From the NCBI GenBank assembly GCA_963806635.1, contig CAWDZA010000015.1:682001-746000 (forward strand): a stretch of 64,000 bases of DNA, read 5' to 3'. A program made the translations under genes and the position numbers. This DNA is from CAVVEQ01 sp963806635 (GTDB taxonomy: Bacteria > Chloroflexota > Anaerolineae > Anaerolineales > Anaerolineaceae). Below the pieces are notes generated by a model. That model ran no database searches, had not been told where the DNA came from, and saw only the letters and a list, made by a program, of their open reading frames with translations. This document shows, one piece after another, positions 8,984-18,558 of the stretch. How positions within the stretch are numbered: position 1 is the stretch's first letter; each line of letters begins with the position of its first letter.

Positions 8984-9376
8984 TGGAGATGGCGGGAATT
9001 GAACCCGCGTCCGAAAGAATAGATCTCCAGATATCTACGAGCGTAGTTGATCTTAGTTCTCGCCTGCTTCTCTATGATCCACAGAAAAAGAAGCCAGCCA
9101 GCCGTTTGGACCCGAAAGCCCTCTTTCGCTCAGCACACGGCAGGCTGCGCGGCACCCGTGCTTTTTGACGCCCGACCCTTTTACCGGCGCGGGAGCGGAA
9201 AAGGCGGACGTGACCTCACGTGGAGATCATTTGCGCTCTATCCGGCTTATGCAGCCAGGGGAAGAGCAGCGTATTGAGTGCGGTTGGCACTTAATGTTTT
9301 GTGCGGATTTATCGAGTTCGGCACCTCTCGGCTCGCAATCCGGGACCAGCCTCCTCCGTCGAAGCCTGTCATCCCC
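8984..9376 (-). ncRNA. ssrA: transfer-messenger RNA (tmRNA)
   Basis: The minus strand begins GGGGATGACAGGCTTCGACG and ends in a T-arm (GGGTTCAATTCCCG) and CATCTCC plus A, which pairs with the 5' GGGGATG. This is a one-piece tmRNA of about 393 nt. The tag frame reads ANRTQYAALPLAA then TAA, taking GCC as resume codon, at about 9248-9289. tmRNA rescues stalled ribosomes and tags the nascent chain for proteolysis together with SmpB, whose gene is at 42015 in this window. Exact ends are inferred from pairing. Confidence 0.93.
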
Positions 9377-9425
9377 AGATATTTTGATTGTATGCCATAA
9401 TAGGAGAAACTTCAAGTTGGTTGGA

Positions 9426-9499
9426 TGGGCGGGACAGGACTCGAACCTGCGACCCCTACTGTGTAAAAGTAGTGCTCTAACCAACTGAGCTACCCGCCC
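9426..9499 (-). tRNA. tRNA-Val (anticodon TAC)
   Basis: This is a 74-nt cloverleaf on the minus strand. The acceptor is GGGCGGG/CCCGCCC with discriminator A, the D-arm is GCTCAGTTGGTTAGAGC, and the anticodon stem is CTACT/AGTAG around TTTACAC, giving TAC. The T-loop is GGTTCGAGTCC. CCA is not encoded. Confidence 0.96.
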
Positions 9500-9508
9500 G
9501 GGACAACT

Positions 9509-9530
9509 ATTATAACCCATCTAAATGGGT
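9509..9530 (-). promoter_or_regulatory. tRNA-Val promoter overlapping an inverted repeat
   Basis: A TATAAT (complement of 9509-9514) sits nine bases upstream of the tRNA-Val 5' end. Just behind it is a perfect six-base inverted repeat, ACCCAT/ATGGGT (9515-9530), with loop CTAA. The repeat lies between this promoter and the divergent FAH-family gene and could be an operator for either, which is unproven. Confidence 0.45.
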
Positions 9531-9559
9531 GAAATAAATCGATCGAAAAAGGATTTCAA

Positions 9560-10327
9560 ATGAGATTTGTCCGCTATCAAGCCAAGAATATACCGCACTC
9601 CTACGGTTGGATCCGGGAAGAGGATATTGGTCAAATCACCGGTGATATATTCGCAGACTATCGTCGGGTGGAATCTTATTCACCCTTAAATCAAGCTACT
9701 TTACTTCCGCCGGTCACCCCGGGGAAGATAATCGGCGTTGGGCGGAATTACCGCGAACATGCGGCTGAGCAGGGCGTGGAAGTGCCTGAAATCCCATTGA
9801 TCTTCCTGAAACCGCCTTCCAGTGTGATCGGCCCCGAAGGGATGATCCAGATACCTCCCCAATCCAAAGAAGTTGTTCATGAGGCGGAGTTGGCGGTGGT
9901 GATGGGCAAGAAAGCACGCTGGATTCATTCGGAGGATGCATTTGGCGCCATTTTTGGTTTCACGCTTGGTAATGATGTTACCGCCAGAGATCTTCAGCGA
10001 AGGGATGGTCAGTGGTCGCGGGCCAAAGGATTTGATACATTCTGCTGCCTGGGTCCGTGGATCGAAACCGACCTGGATGCAGCGGATGCTATGGTCACTT
10101 GCCGGGTAAATGGAGAGTTGCGGCAGATGGCTTCAACCAGGGAGATGGTTTTTTCCATCCCTCAATTGGTGGCCTACATATCATCAATAATGACATTAGA
10201 ACCAGGCGATATCATCCTCACAGGTACACCGGCAGGATCGGGACCTTTAAAACCAGGAGATAAAGTTGAAGTGAGCGTGGAAGGCATCGGAGCCATGACG
10301 AACCTGGTGACAGCCTTCGAAAGTTAA
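9560..10327 (+). CDS. fumarylacetoacetate hydrolase family protein
   Basis: The 255-residue protein has the FAH catalytic-domain pattern: IIGVGRNYREHAAE, IFLKPPSSVIGP, then a metal-binding EAELAVVMGKKAR, a GNDVTARDLQ segment and ILTGTPAGSGPLKPGD near the end. Family members are metal-dependent enzymes that cleave or tautomerise beta-diketo acids such as acylpyruvates or oxaloacetate. Which substrate is used cannot be told. It starts at ATG 9560 with an AAAGGAT site and stands alone between tRNA-Val and yebC. Confidence 0.88.
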   Translation: MRFVRYQAKNIPHSYGWIREEDIGQITGDIFADYRRVESYSPLNQATLLPPVTPGKIIGVGRNYREHAAEQGVEVPEIPLIFLKPPSSVIGPEGMIQIPPQSKEVVHEAELAVVMGKKARWIHSEDAFGAIFGFTLGNDVTARDLQRRDGQWSRAKGFDTFCCLGPWIETDLDAADAMVTCRVNGELRQMASTREMVFSIPQLVAYISSIMTLEPGDIILTGTPAGSGPLKPGDKVEVSVEGIGAMTNLVTAFES

Positions 10328-10342
10328 GAAAATTCCACATGG

Positions 10343-10348
10343 TATAAT
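10343..10348 (+). promoter_or_regulatory. -10 box upstream of yebC
   Basis: TATAAT lies 42 bases before the yebC ATG, which also has a GAGGAT ribosome site. No clear -35 element is seen. Confidence 0.4.
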
Positions 10349-10390
10349 TTAATTTCGCAATCGAAATCATATCTTCTGTGAGGATCCCAA

Positions 10391-11146
10391 ATGTCAGGAC
10401 ATTCCAAGTGGGCGACTATCAAACGAAAAAAAGGGGCAGCGGATGCCAAACGGGGACAAGCCTTTACCCGTCTCACCCGCGAAATCGTGATGGCAGCCAG
10501 GGAAGGCGGAGGAGATACTGACAGTAATTTTCGGTTGAGGATCGCGGTTGAAAAAGCCCGTGCCGAAAATATGCCCAAAGATAATATCGAGCGGGCCATC
10601 AAACGTGGGACAGGCGACAGCAAGGACGGCGAAGTCTTTGAGCAAATCACCTACGAAGGTTATGGTCCTAACGGTGTGGCCATGATGATCGAGTGTGTTA
10701 CCGAAAACAAGAATCGAACTGTGGCAGAGGTTCGTCATATCTTGACCAGGGCTGGTGGGAACCTTGGCGAAACAGGTTCGGTCGGCTGGCAATTCAAACG
10801 CATGGCGTATTTCGCCATTCCCGTAAAGAAATACGATTTTGACAAGGTTTTTGAAGTCGCAATCGAAGGCAACGCCGAGGATTGTTCCTCGGATGAGGAC
10901 ACAATCGAAATATTGGCCTCGGTTGAAAACTTCAAGATCCTGAGTGATAGCCTGCAGCACAATAAAATTCAACCTGAAGACGCGGAACTGCGCATGCTTC
11001 CGAACCAGGAAATGGAGCTTAGTGTTGAAGACACGCTTCAAGTGATGCGAACCATCGATTCGCTTGAAGAGCTGGACGACGTTCAGAATGTCTTTTCCAA
11101 TCTCAAGATCAGCGACGAGGCGATGGCAGCGCTGGATGCGGAATAA
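10391..11146 (+). CDS. yebC: YebC/PmpR family DNA-binding transcriptional regulator
   Basis: The 251-residue protein opens with MSGHSKWATIKRKKGAADAKRG and contains ENMPKDNIERAIKRGTG, YEGYGPNGVAMMIE and NRTVAEVRHI, the hallmarks of the YebC/TACO1 family. Members act as transcription regulators and some help translation through proline-rich stretches. The gene lies three bases before ruvC. The yebC-ruvC-ruvA order is a common bacterial arrangement and supports the call. Confidence 0.96.
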   Translation: MSGHSKWATIKRKKGAADAKRGQAFTRLTREIVMAAREGGGDTDSNFRLRIAVEKARAENMPKDNIERAIKRGTGDSKDGEVFEQITYEGYGPNGVAMMIECVTENKNRTVAEVRHILTRAGGNLGETGSVGWQFKRMAYFAIPVKKYDFDKVFEVAIEGNAEDCSSDEDTIEILASVENFKILSDSLQHNKIQPEDAELRMLPNQEMELSVEDTLQVMRTIDSLEELDDVQNVFSNLKISDEAMAALDAE

Positions 11147-11149
11147 ACC

Positions 11150-11644
11150 ATGCTCGCCATCGGGGTGGACCCTGGAACCGCGATTACCGGTTACGGGCTG
11201 GTATCTGAGACAAAGGATGGAAAATTAGAAGCGGTAGCGTACGGGGTCATCCGCACTCAAAAAAACGAAACTGCCGGGGAAAGACTATCTGTTTTATATG
11301 CCCGGTTGAAGGAAATCATCGATCTCCATCGCCCCGAAAGTGGCGCGGTGGAGAAGCTTTTTTTTCAGAGAAATGTGACCACCGCGCTTTCTGTTGGCCA
11401 GGCTCGCGGCGTAGCGCTGCTGGCATTATCGGAGAATAAAGTTCCCACTTTCGAATACACTCCCATGCAGGTGAAACAAGCTGTGTGTGGTTACGGCGGC
11501 GCAGGTAAAGCGCAGATCCAGCAGATGGTCAAAATATTATTGGAATTGGAAGAAATACCGGAACCGGACGATGCTGCGGACGCCCTCGCAGTGGCTATTT
11601 GCCACCTTAACAGCCGTAAACTGGGTGGTCTGGACGAGAAATGA
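11150..11644 (+). CDS. ruvC: crossover junction endodeoxyribonuclease RuvC
   Basis: The 164-residue Holliday junction resolvase has the RNase H-like fold. It starts LAIGVDPGTAITGYG with the first catalytic aspartate. AVEKLFFQRN carries the second acidic residue, and the C-terminal EPDDAADALAVAICH carries the last two. It resolves recombination junctions with RuvAB; ruvA is two genes downstream and ruvB is not in the window. It overlaps the next gene by four bases (ATGA). Confidence 0.96.
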   Translation: MLAIGVDPGTAITGYGLVSETKDGKLEAVAYGVIRTQKNETAGERLSVLYARLKEIIDLHRPESGAVEKLFFQRNVTTALSVGQARGVALLALSENKVPTFEYTPMQVKQAVCGYGGAGKAQIQQMVKILLELEEIPEPDDAADALAVAICHLNSRKLGGLDEK

Positions 11645-12450
11645 TCACCAGCAAATCAAATCCCAAAGTAAAGCTAATTCGTGATCTCCGGGACCCCCGC
11701 AAGCGAACGGAAAACGGTCTTTTCTTTGTTGAAGGCATTAAACTGGTCGGGGATTCGTTCTCGTCTAAATGGAAAATTGAATCCATCATATTCTCGCCAG
11801 AATTATTGCGCAGCACTTATGGTATCGAGACGATCGAAAAAGCAAGATCAGCCCGTGTGGAAGTCGTGGAGGTATCCAAGGACGTTTTTCAATCTATTTC
11901 GGACAAAGATGGTCCTCAAGGGATCGGGGCGATAGTCCATTTAGAACATTCCGCGCTCGAAAAGATAGCCTCAAAAGGCGGCGTTTGGGTTGGATTGGAC
12001 ACCGTGCAAGACGCGGGAAACCTGGGAACGATCATGCGGACCGTAGATTCTGCTGGCGGAAGGGGGGTCGTTCTCCTCGGCAATTGTGTCGATCCGTTTT
12101 CACCTGACGCCGTCCGCGCGAGTATGGGGGCGATTTTTTCGATCGATTTGATTCATGCGGATATCGATTCATTTCTTGATTGGCAACGCGAATTCCAATA
12201 CCTTCTTATTGGCAGTTCGGATAAAGGTAGGATTCATTATCGGTTAAGCTCCTATGCGCAGGATATGATCCTTCTTATGGGAAGCGAACAAAAAGGCCTA
12301 AATCCAGCGCTAACCGATATCTGCTCAAAAATTGTGGCGATCCCCATGCGGGGCAGCTCGGATTCTCTTAACCTGGCAGTTGCGACCGGGATTATTCTCT
12401 ATGAGATCATGGATCAAAATGAAAAATCTGCTGAGGGAGGACGGGTATGA
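11641..12450 (+). CDS. TrmH/SpoU family RNA methyltransferase
   Basis: The 269-residue protein has an N-terminal RNA-binding substrate domain (NPKVKLIRDLRDPRKRTENGLFFVEG) and a C-terminal SPOUT knot domain with DTVQDAGNLGTIMRT, LMGSEQKGL and IPMRGSSDSLNLAVATGI. The family 2'-O-methylates ribose in rRNA or tRNA. The exact target is unknown. It overlaps ruvC and ruvA by four bases on each side, so it belongs to this recombination operon. Confidence 0.92.
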   Translation: MITSKSNPKVKLIRDLRDPRKRTENGLFFVEGIKLVGDSFSSKWKIESIIFSPELLRSTYGIETIEKARSARVEVVEVSKDVFQSISDKDGPQGIGAIVHLEHSALEKIASKGGVWVGLDTVQDAGNLGTIMRTVDSAGGRGVVLLGNCVDPFSPDAVRASMGAIFSIDLIHADIDSFLDWQREFQYLLIGSSDKGRIHYRLSSYAQDMILLMGSEQKGLNPALTDICSKIVAIPMRGSSDSLNLAVATGIILYEIMDQNEKSAEGGRV

Positions 12451-13025
12451 TTTCTTCCATCCATGGTGAAATCCTCAATATCGATTCTGAGGGATTAGTT
12501 CTAAACATTGGGGGCATTGGTTTTAAGGTTTTGGTTCCTGAATCGACCAAGATTAAATCCAAAACCGGGGACAATATTTTTCTGTTTACCCACCTGATCG
12601 TGCGGGAAGATCTGCTCGCATTATATGGATTTGAATCCGAAGATGAGCGTGAGATTTTCATCCAGCTCCTTGGAGTTAACGGCGTGGGACCCAGAATTGC
12701 GCTTGGGATCCTCTCCAGCCTTTCTGTGGATACGGTGCGAAAGGCTGTTCTCAGTGAACAACCGGCACTATTGAGCAGAGTGCCGGGGGTTGGGAATAAG
12801 ACTGCGCAGAAGATCATCCTGTACCTGCAGGGAAAAATCCGTATGGATGCCGGGCTGAAAGAAACCATGGCCTTTAAAGATGTGGATTCCGAGGTGATCG
12901 AAGCTCTGACTGGTTTAGGCTACTCTGTTATCGAAGCCCAGGCAGCACTCCAATCCATACCCCGGGATACCCCTGATGATCTGGAGACAAGATTGAGATT
13001 AGCCCTTCAGTATTTTTCCACTTGA
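12447..13025 (+). CDS. ruvA: Holliday junction branch migration protein RuvA
   Basis: The 192-residue protein has the RuvA N-terminal OB fold (MISSIHGEIL), two helix-hairpin-helix motifs (LLGVNGVGPRIALGIL and LLSRVPGVGNKTAQKIIL) and a C-terminal UBA-like domain (EVIEALTGLGYSVIEAQAAL). It binds four-way junctions and loads RuvB. It overlaps the methyltransferase gene by four bases. A promoter-like TATAAT follows its stop codon. Confidence 0.96.
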   Translation: MISSIHGEILNIDSEGLVLNIGGIGFKVLVPESTKIKSKTGDNIFLFTHLIVREDLLALYGFESEDEREIFIQLLGVNGVGPRIALGILSSLSVDTVRKAVLSEQPALLSRVPGVGNKTAQKIILYLQGKIRMDAGLKETMAFKDVDSEVIEALTGLGYSVIEAQAALQSIPRDTPDDLETRLRLALQYFST

Positions 13026-13029
13026 AGGT

Positions 13030-13035
13030 TATAAT
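13030..13035 (+). promoter_or_regulatory. -10 box upstream of atpA
   Basis: TATAAT lies just after the ruvA stop codon and 41 bases before the atpA start, which has an AGGAGG site (13067-13072). It implies that atpA-atpG can be transcribed separately from the ruv operon. Confidence 0.45.
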
Positions 13036-13076
13036 TTGAAACTTCAATTTCTGACCCAGCAAGTTTAGGAGGTTTG

Positions 13077-14732
13077 ATGCCCGACTCAGTAAATATAATG
13101 GTGGGAGACCTTCAGGAAAAAATCAATGCCTACTCCCCCAAAGTGGATTCATATGAGGTTGGCAAGGTCATCGAATTAGGGGATGGGATTGCGCATGTTA
13201 CAGGGATCAGAAATGCCCGGTCCCAGGAATTGATAGAATTTGAAAACGGCCAAAAAGGGATCGTGTTCAACCTGGAAGAAGACCGGGTGGGTGTGATCAT
13301 ATTGGGAGATTACACCAGCATTTCGGTGAATTCTCATGTTAAATCCACCGGGAAATTAATTTCAGTGCCCGTCGGACCAGGCATGCTTGGTCGGATCGTT
13401 AATGCGTTGGGTGAACCTATCGATGGAAAGGGGCCTATCGAGTCCAATCTATCCAGGCCTATCGAAAGGATCGCCCCGGGTGTTTTGGAAAGACAGGATG
13501 TTGATACTCCTGTGCAAACCGGGATCATTGCGATCGATGCCATGATCCCCATAGGCCGCGGGCAACGGGAATTGATCATCGGCGACCGCCAAACCGGAAA
13601 GACAGCCATTGCCCTGGATACGATCCTCAACCAAAAGAATGAAAACCTGATTTGTATTTATGTAGCGATCGGGCAAAAGAAATCTACTGTAGCTCGAACT
13701 GTAGCTATTTTGGAAAAATACGGGGCAATGAAATACACCGTTGTCGTTTCTGCGACAGCCGATCAAAGTGCCTCCATGCAATATATCGCTCCTTATGCCG
13801 GTTGCGCCATTGGTGAAGAATTTATGGAGAACGGTCAGGATGCCCTGATCATCTATGATGACCTTTCGAAGCATGCCTGGGCTTACCGCGAGATCTCTCT
13901 GCTTCTTCGCCGGCCGCCTGGGCGTGAAGCCTACCCCGGGGATATTTTTTACTTACATTCTCGCCTTCTTGAGCGCGCTTCGCGGTTGTGCTATCAATAC
14001 ACAATTGAACCTTTGGATGAAAAAGCAACCAGGAAACCTGAAGCACTTGAGGGCGTGAAATTCACCGGTCCAAGGTCCCGCGATGATGCCGAAAAAGCGC
14101 TCATATCATTGCCTGATCCAGGAAAATTTGAGATTCGGAAGATACAAACCACCGGAGGCTCACTGACAGCTCTGCCCATTGTCGAAACCCTTTTGGGAGA
14201 TGTTTCAGCCTATATCCCTACAAATATCATATCGATCACGGATGGTCAGATCTACCTGGAAAATGGTTTATTCAACGCGGGAATCCGCCCGGCGATCAAT
14301 ATTGGCATTTCTGTCTCCCGCGTTGGGTCCTCAGCCCAAACGAAGGCAATGAAGCAGGTAGCTGGAAGGTTGCGCCTGGATATGGCAAACTTCCGTGAAT
14401 TGGCAGCATTTGCCAAATTTGATTCAGCTCTCGATAAAGCTACCCAGGCGCAATTAAATCGGGGGCTTCGCCTGCAGGAAGTCCTCAAGCAGCTGCAATA
14501 CCGACCCATTCCCATGTGTGATCAGGTTATCCTTCTTTTCGCTGCCACCAATGGGTTCACGGATGCGGTTTCGATCCCGGAGGTCAATGGCTGGGAGGCA
14601 GGACTTTTGAAATATATAAAGGATATCCACCCGGAATATCGGGATGAAATAATAACCAACAAGAAAATCAGCCCCGAGTTGGATTCCAAGCTGAAACAGA
14701 TAATGACACAGTATTCCCAGGCTGGGAATTAG
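13077..14732 (+). CDS. atpA: F0F1 ATP synthase subunit alpha
   Basis: The 551-residue protein matches F1 alpha. It has an N-terminal beta-barrel (VGKVIELGDGIAHVTG), Walker A GDRQTGKT near residue 170, LIIYDDLSKHAWAYRE, RRPPGREAYPGDIFYLHSRLLERAS and SITDGQIYLE. Alpha subunits bind nucleotide at non-catalytic sites and form the F1 hexamer with beta. I chose ATG 13077 rather than the adjacent TTG. Unusually, the upstream neighbour is ruvA, not the F0 and delta genes, and beta and epsilon lie 9 kb downstream. Confidence 0.97.
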   Translation: MPDSVNIMVGDLQEKINAYSPKVDSYEVGKVIELGDGIAHVTGIRNARSQELIEFENGQKGIVFNLEEDRVGVIILGDYTSISVNSHVKSTGKLISVPVGPGMLGRIVNALGEPIDGKGPIESNLSRPIERIAPGVLERQDVDTPVQTGIIAIDAMIPIGRGQRELIIGDRQTGKTAIALDTILNQKNENLICIYVAIGQKKSTVARTVAILEKYGAMKYTVVVSATADQSASMQYIAPYAGCAIGEEFMENGQDALIIYDDLSKHAWAYREISLLLRRPPGREAYPGDIFYLHSRLLERASRLCYQYTIEPLDEKATRKPEALEGVKFTGPRSRDDAEKALISLPDPGKFEIRKIQTTGGSLTALPIVETLLGDVSAYIPTNIISITDGQIYLENGLFNAGIRPAINIGISVSRVGSSAQTKAMKQVAGRLRLDMANFRELAAFAKFDSALDKATQAQLNRGLRLQEVLKQLQYRPIPMCDQVILLFAATNGFTDAVSIPEVNGWEAGLLKYIKDIHPEYRDEIITNKKISPELDSKLKQIMTQYSQAGN

Positions 14733-14749
14733 AGGGTTCACCATCCATC

Positions 14750-15637
14750 ATGAGTAATTCCAGGGAAATGCGCATGCGGATCAAGAGCATCCGCAATCTA
14801 TCCCAAGTGACCCATGCGCTGGAAACGATCAGTGCCAGCAAGGTTCGCAAGGCCATCCAATCGGTGCATGCCACCCAGCCATATGCGGAAAAAGCCTGGG
14901 AATTATTAACCCATCTTGGAAAGCAGCCAGCCCACGATAACCTTCATCCGCTGCTGGTTGAAACAAAGGTCGCAAATAAAGCCCTGGTAATTGTTGTGTG
15001 CAGCGACCGCGGATTGGCTGGATCGTATGACGTCAACATCATTCGTGAAACACTGGCATTTGAAGCACAACTTGACCAACCAATCTACTATCTAACAATA
15101 GGCAAAAAAGGGCGGGAAATGCTCCGCCGCAGGGGCAAATATATTTTGGCTGAATTCAGCGATATCCCAATCTCTCCAAGATTCTCTGATCTTTCCTCTA
15201 TTGGATATCTGGCAGTCGAACAGTACCTGGAAAAAGAAGTTGACCGGGTTTTCATGATCTATACGAAATTTGTCAGCAAGGCTGAGCAAAAGATCGTGAT
15301 CGATAAAATCCTCCCTTTGACCATCCCTGATTCCGCTGAAAAAACAATTGCGCCGTCAAAGACTGCTGAAGCTGTGTATATTTATGAGCCGGATGAAACC
15401 GCCTTGCTGGACGAGATCATTCCCAAATTCGTATCCCTGCAAATCTACCAGGCGATCCTATCCGCTTCGGCAAGCGAACAGACCGCCCGAATGATCGCGA
15501 TGATGAATGCAACTGAAAATGCAGATTCTCTGGCAGTTTCGCTGCAGATGGAAATGAACAAAATGCGCCAGCAAAGCATCACAAGTGAACTTCTGGATAT
15601 CGCAGGTGGCGCGGAAGCTTTACGCGCACATCAATAA
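14750..15637 (+). CDS. atpG: F0F1 ATP synthase subunit gamma
   Basis: The 295-residue protein has the gamma-subunit N-terminal helix (MRMRIKSIRNLSQVTHALETISASKVRKA), the central VVCSDRGLAGSYDVNI segment and a C-terminal helix ending ARMIAMMNATENADSL...ITSELLDIAGGAEAL. Gamma is the rotary shaft that couples proton flow to catalysis. It follows atpA after 17 bases and ends the first part of the split ATP synthase locus. Confidence 0.96.
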   Translation: MSNSREMRMRIKSIRNLSQVTHALETISASKVRKAIQSVHATQPYAEKAWELLTHLGKQPAHDNLHPLLVETKVANKALVIVVCSDRGLAGSYDVNIIRETLAFEAQLDQPIYYLTIGKKGREMLRRRGKYILAEFSDIPISPRFSDLSSIGYLAVEQYLEKEVDRVFMIYTKFVSKAEQKIVIDKILPLTIPDSAEKTIAPSKTAEAVYIYEPDETALLDEIIPKFVSLQIYQAILSASASEQTARMIAMMNATENADSLAVSLQMEMNKMRQQSITSELLDIAGGAEALRAHQ

Positions 15638-15954
15638 TTCAAAAAGTGAATTTTTTCACCGGCGTTTTGTGGAAATCCAGTCCGATTCGCAAGCAAGAAA
15701 ATGAGTGGATTAATTTCACGTTGTTTGATTTTCAGCACACAATTATCACCTACACCTTTAATACACCTGTTGGTGGTTTCCATTTTTCCAGGTCACATTT
15801 ATCATATTTATACTTTCGTATATCTTTCGGATAGTAGGAGACTGAATGTACTCCCTGAAAAAATATTATAGGTCCCCGGAAGGGTTGAAAACATTTGTGA
15901 TCTTTTCACCTGGATTGAGATTGCTTTTGAAAATATATTATTTTGGAGGTAAAA
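15638..15954 (+). other. 317-base intergenic region between atpG and the arginine-related genes
   Basis: No gene is seen. A short GTGAA/TTCAC hairpin follows the atpG stop (15646-15659) and a weak CACC/GGTG hairpin followed by T-rich sequence lies near 15756-15790. The last 150 bases are AT-rich with several TATA-like stretches, and a GGAGG site precedes the next start. This is where a regulated promoter for the arginine genes would be expected, but I cannot define its boxes. Confidence 0.4.
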
Positions 15955-17439
15955 ATGGAAGCCACTGTGAAACCAAAAAAGAAGTTTAGTTTTCCGACCG
16001 CATTTACGATCCTGTTGGGGTTGATCATCGTATTCGCCCTGCTGACCTTCATCATCCCGGCAGGTCAATATGATTACAATGCGGAAGGTCAGCCAATTCC
16101 TGGTACTTACCACACTGTACCGCCGAATCCGCAGCGGTTGAAGGATGCCATCATGGCGCCGATCAATGGCATGTATGGGATCCAGGGTTCCACAGGGAAC
16201 ATCAGTATATACAACAGCGGTGATCTTTATGGCGCCATCGATGTAGCATTATTTATCCTGCTGATCGGTGGTTTTCTGGGTGTCAGTATGAAGACCGGGG
16301 CCATCGACGCAGGTATCAACTCGGTGGTGAAGAAACTGGGGTCGCGAGGAAAGCTTCTGATCACTGTGATGATGATCATCTTTGCCGCCGGTGGAACAAG
16401 CTACGGTATGGCAGAGGAGTCCCTGGCTTTCTACCCCTTGATATTGGCTGCAATGATCGCCCTGGGGTATGACGCTCTCTCGGCTGTTGCTTTGATCATG
16501 CTGGGTGCGGGTATCGGTGTATATGGATCGACCATCAACCCATTTTCCGTGGGAATCGCTTCGGGAATCGCGGGGATACCACTAGCGGACGGTATTATCT
16601 ATCGGATCGTTCTGCTGGTTGCTGGATCAATCATTGGGATAATTTTCGTACGTAGATATGCCACCAGCGTACAAAAAGATCCGTCCAAATCCAAAGTAGC
16701 GGATATGAAAGAAGCAAATGAAAAATTCTTCCTGAAGAGTAAGGACCCAGGCGACGCACCGGAATTGACGCCTCGCCGAAAACTTATTCTGACGCTATTT
16801 ATGCTTTCATTCGTTGTGATGGTCATAGGTGTTATCCCATGGTCAGACCTCGGAATCACCCGCATCGCAACCCGCTGGTGGTGGTTCGGCGAGCTGGGAG
16901 CCCTCTTCATGGTTATGGGGATAGTCATTGGAATCGTCGGCGGACTCGGTGAAAAAGGAACCGTAGATGCCTTCATTGATGGCGCCCGCGACATGCTTGG
17001 GGTAGCGCTTGTGGTCGCTGTAGCGCGAGGAATTTCGGTGGTGATGTCCAACGGGATGATCATAGATACGGTTTTATACTGGTGCGAAAAAGCGCTAACA
17101 GGATTAACATCGGTGGCTTTTATAAATTCCATTTTCCTCCTGTATATTCCCCTGTCGTTCCTGATTCCTTCATCCTCCGGTCTGGCAACAGTTACCATGC
17201 CGATCATGGCTCCACTCGGGAGTTTTGCCGGGATCCCTGAACATCTGATCGTAACGGCTTATACATCCGCTTCCGGTCTTGTGGCTCTTGTAACCCCAAC
17301 CTTTGCCGTGGTGACAGGCGGGTTGGCGATGGGCCGTATCAGCTTTGCTGTCTGGTGGAAATTTGTGGCGGTTCTGGTTCTGCTGCTGGCTTTGCTGGCT
17401 ATGGTTGTGCTTTCCATTGGTGTTCTAGTAGGCGCATAA
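15955..17439 (+). CDS. YfcC family multi-pass transporter, probable arginine/ornithine exchanger
   Basis: The 494-residue protein has about a dozen hydrophobic segments and the YfcC-family pattern: FTILLGLIIVFALLTFIIPAG at the N-terminus, GGTSYGMAEESLAFYPL, INPFSVGIASGIAG and a C-terminal PLSFLIPSSSGLATVTMPIMAPL. The start is ATG 15955, nine bases after GGAGG; the TTG at 15943 lies inside the ribosome site. YfcC-type carriers are often linked to arginine deiminase genes, as here with arcB and arcA directly downstream. Import of arginine and export of ornithine is therefore likely, but is inferred from context. Confidence 0.82.
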   Translation: MEATVKPKKKFSFPTAFTILLGLIIVFALLTFIIPAGQYDYNAEGQPIPGTYHTVPPNPQRLKDAIMAPINGMYGIQGSTGNISIYNSGDLYGAIDVALFILLIGGFLGVSMKTGAIDAGINSVVKKLGSRGKLLITVMMIIFAAGGTSYGMAEESLAFYPLILAAMIALGYDALSAVALIMLGAGIGVYGSTINPFSVGIASGIAGIPLADGIIYRIVLLVAGSIIGIIFVRRYATSVQKDPSKSKVADMKEANEKFFLKSKDPGDAPELTPRRKLILTLFMLSFVVMVIGVIPWSDLGITRIATRWWWFGELGALFMVMGIVIGIVGGLGEKGTVDAFIDGARDMLGVALVVAVARGISVVMSNGMIIDTVLYWCEKALTGLTSVAFINSIFLLYIPLSFLIPSSSGLATVTMPIMAPLGSFAGIPEHLIVTAYTSASGLVALVTPTFAVVTGGLAMGRISFAVWWKFVAVLVLLLALLAMVVLSIGVLVGA

Positions 17440-17498
17440 TATTCTTAATTTAGAGATCATCAAAAATTCAACATTTTCGATAAAAGGAGATGGATAAA

Positions 17499-18501
17499 AT
17501 GGCTTACAACTTGCGAAATCGAAGTTTTTTGAAAGAACTGGATTTTACGACTGAGGAGTTGAAATTCCTGCTGAAACTTTCGGCAGATTTGAAAGCTGCC
17601 AAGTACGGTGGGTATGAGCAGCAGAAATTAAAGGGCAAGAATATCGCCCTGATCTTTGAAAAATCTTCCACCCGCACCCGCTGTGCTTTTGAAGTTGCCG
17701 CTTATGATCAAGGCGCGCATGTTACTTACCTGGGCCCGGATGGTTCCCAGATCGGGCATAAGGAATCCATGAAGGATACCGCCCGGGTGCTTGGACGGAT
17801 GTATGATGGCATTGAGTACCGGGGTTTTGCCCAGGATACGGTGGAAATTCTCGGAAAATATGCCGGCGTGCCGGTTTGGAACGGTTTGACAGACCAATTT
17901 CACCCCACACAAATGATCTGCGACATCCTGACCATGATGGAGCATTGTGATAAGCATCTCAATGAGATCTCCTATTGCTACCTGGGTGACGCGCGCAACA
18001 ACATGGGTAATTCGCTGATGGTAACCGGCTGCAAACTGGGCATGGATGTTCGATTATGCTCTCCAAAAGCCCTCTGGCCGGAAGAAGAGCTGGTTAAAAC
18101 CTGCAAGAAAATTGCGGCTGAAACGGGTGCCACGGTTGACCCTGACTGAAAACGTTGAAGAAGGCGTAAAGGGCGTTGATTACCTGTATACCGACGTGTG
18201 GGTTTCCATGGGTGAGGCTAAGGAAGTCTGGGACGAACGGATCAAATTACTCAAGGCCTACCAGATCAACATGGATGTGATCAAGAAAACCGGTAATCCC
18301 AGGGTCAAATTCATGCACTGCCTTCCGGCCTTTCACAACCGTCAAACCAAGGTGGGCGAGGATATCTTCCAGAAGAGCGGCATGGATGGATTGGAAGTTA
18401 CCGAGGAAGTCTTCGAATCCGAGTATTCCATTGTATTCGCCCAGGCGGAAAACCGCATGCATACTATAAAAGCCATCATGGTGGCGACCCTCGGGGATTG
18501 A
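17499..18501 (+). pseudogene. arcB: ornithine carbamoyltransferase, one-base frameshift
   Basis: Both halves of an ornithine carbamoyltransferase are present. The first has the carbamoyl phosphate-binding SSTRTRCAFE, then DQFHPTQM; the second has HCLPAFHN and ends in NRMHTIKAIMVATLGD. The frame breaks at 18136-18137: removing one T of GTTG gives ...GATVTLTENVEEG, as in the family. The corrected protein is about 333 residues. It converts citrulline and phosphate to ornithine and carbamoyl phosphate in arginine fermentation. The start is ATG 17499, with GGAG eight bases upstream. The break may be a sequencing error, since every motif is intact and the neighbours are functional-looking. Confidence 0.85.
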
Positions 18502-18558
18502 TCGAATTCGTGATCAATCTAACAAAGGATTCATGAGCTTTTGGAAAGGAATAATTTG

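Noticed and set aside
15641..15660. ArgR-type box near the atpG stop (TGAATTTTTTCA)
   Set aside because: The half-sites are too close for the usual ARG box and it is far from the next start. It is more likely part of a weak hairpin.
18100..18160. Programmed frameshift in arcB
   Set aside because: No slippery heptamer or following pseudoknot-like stem is seen. A plain one-base change explains it, as in four other genes here.
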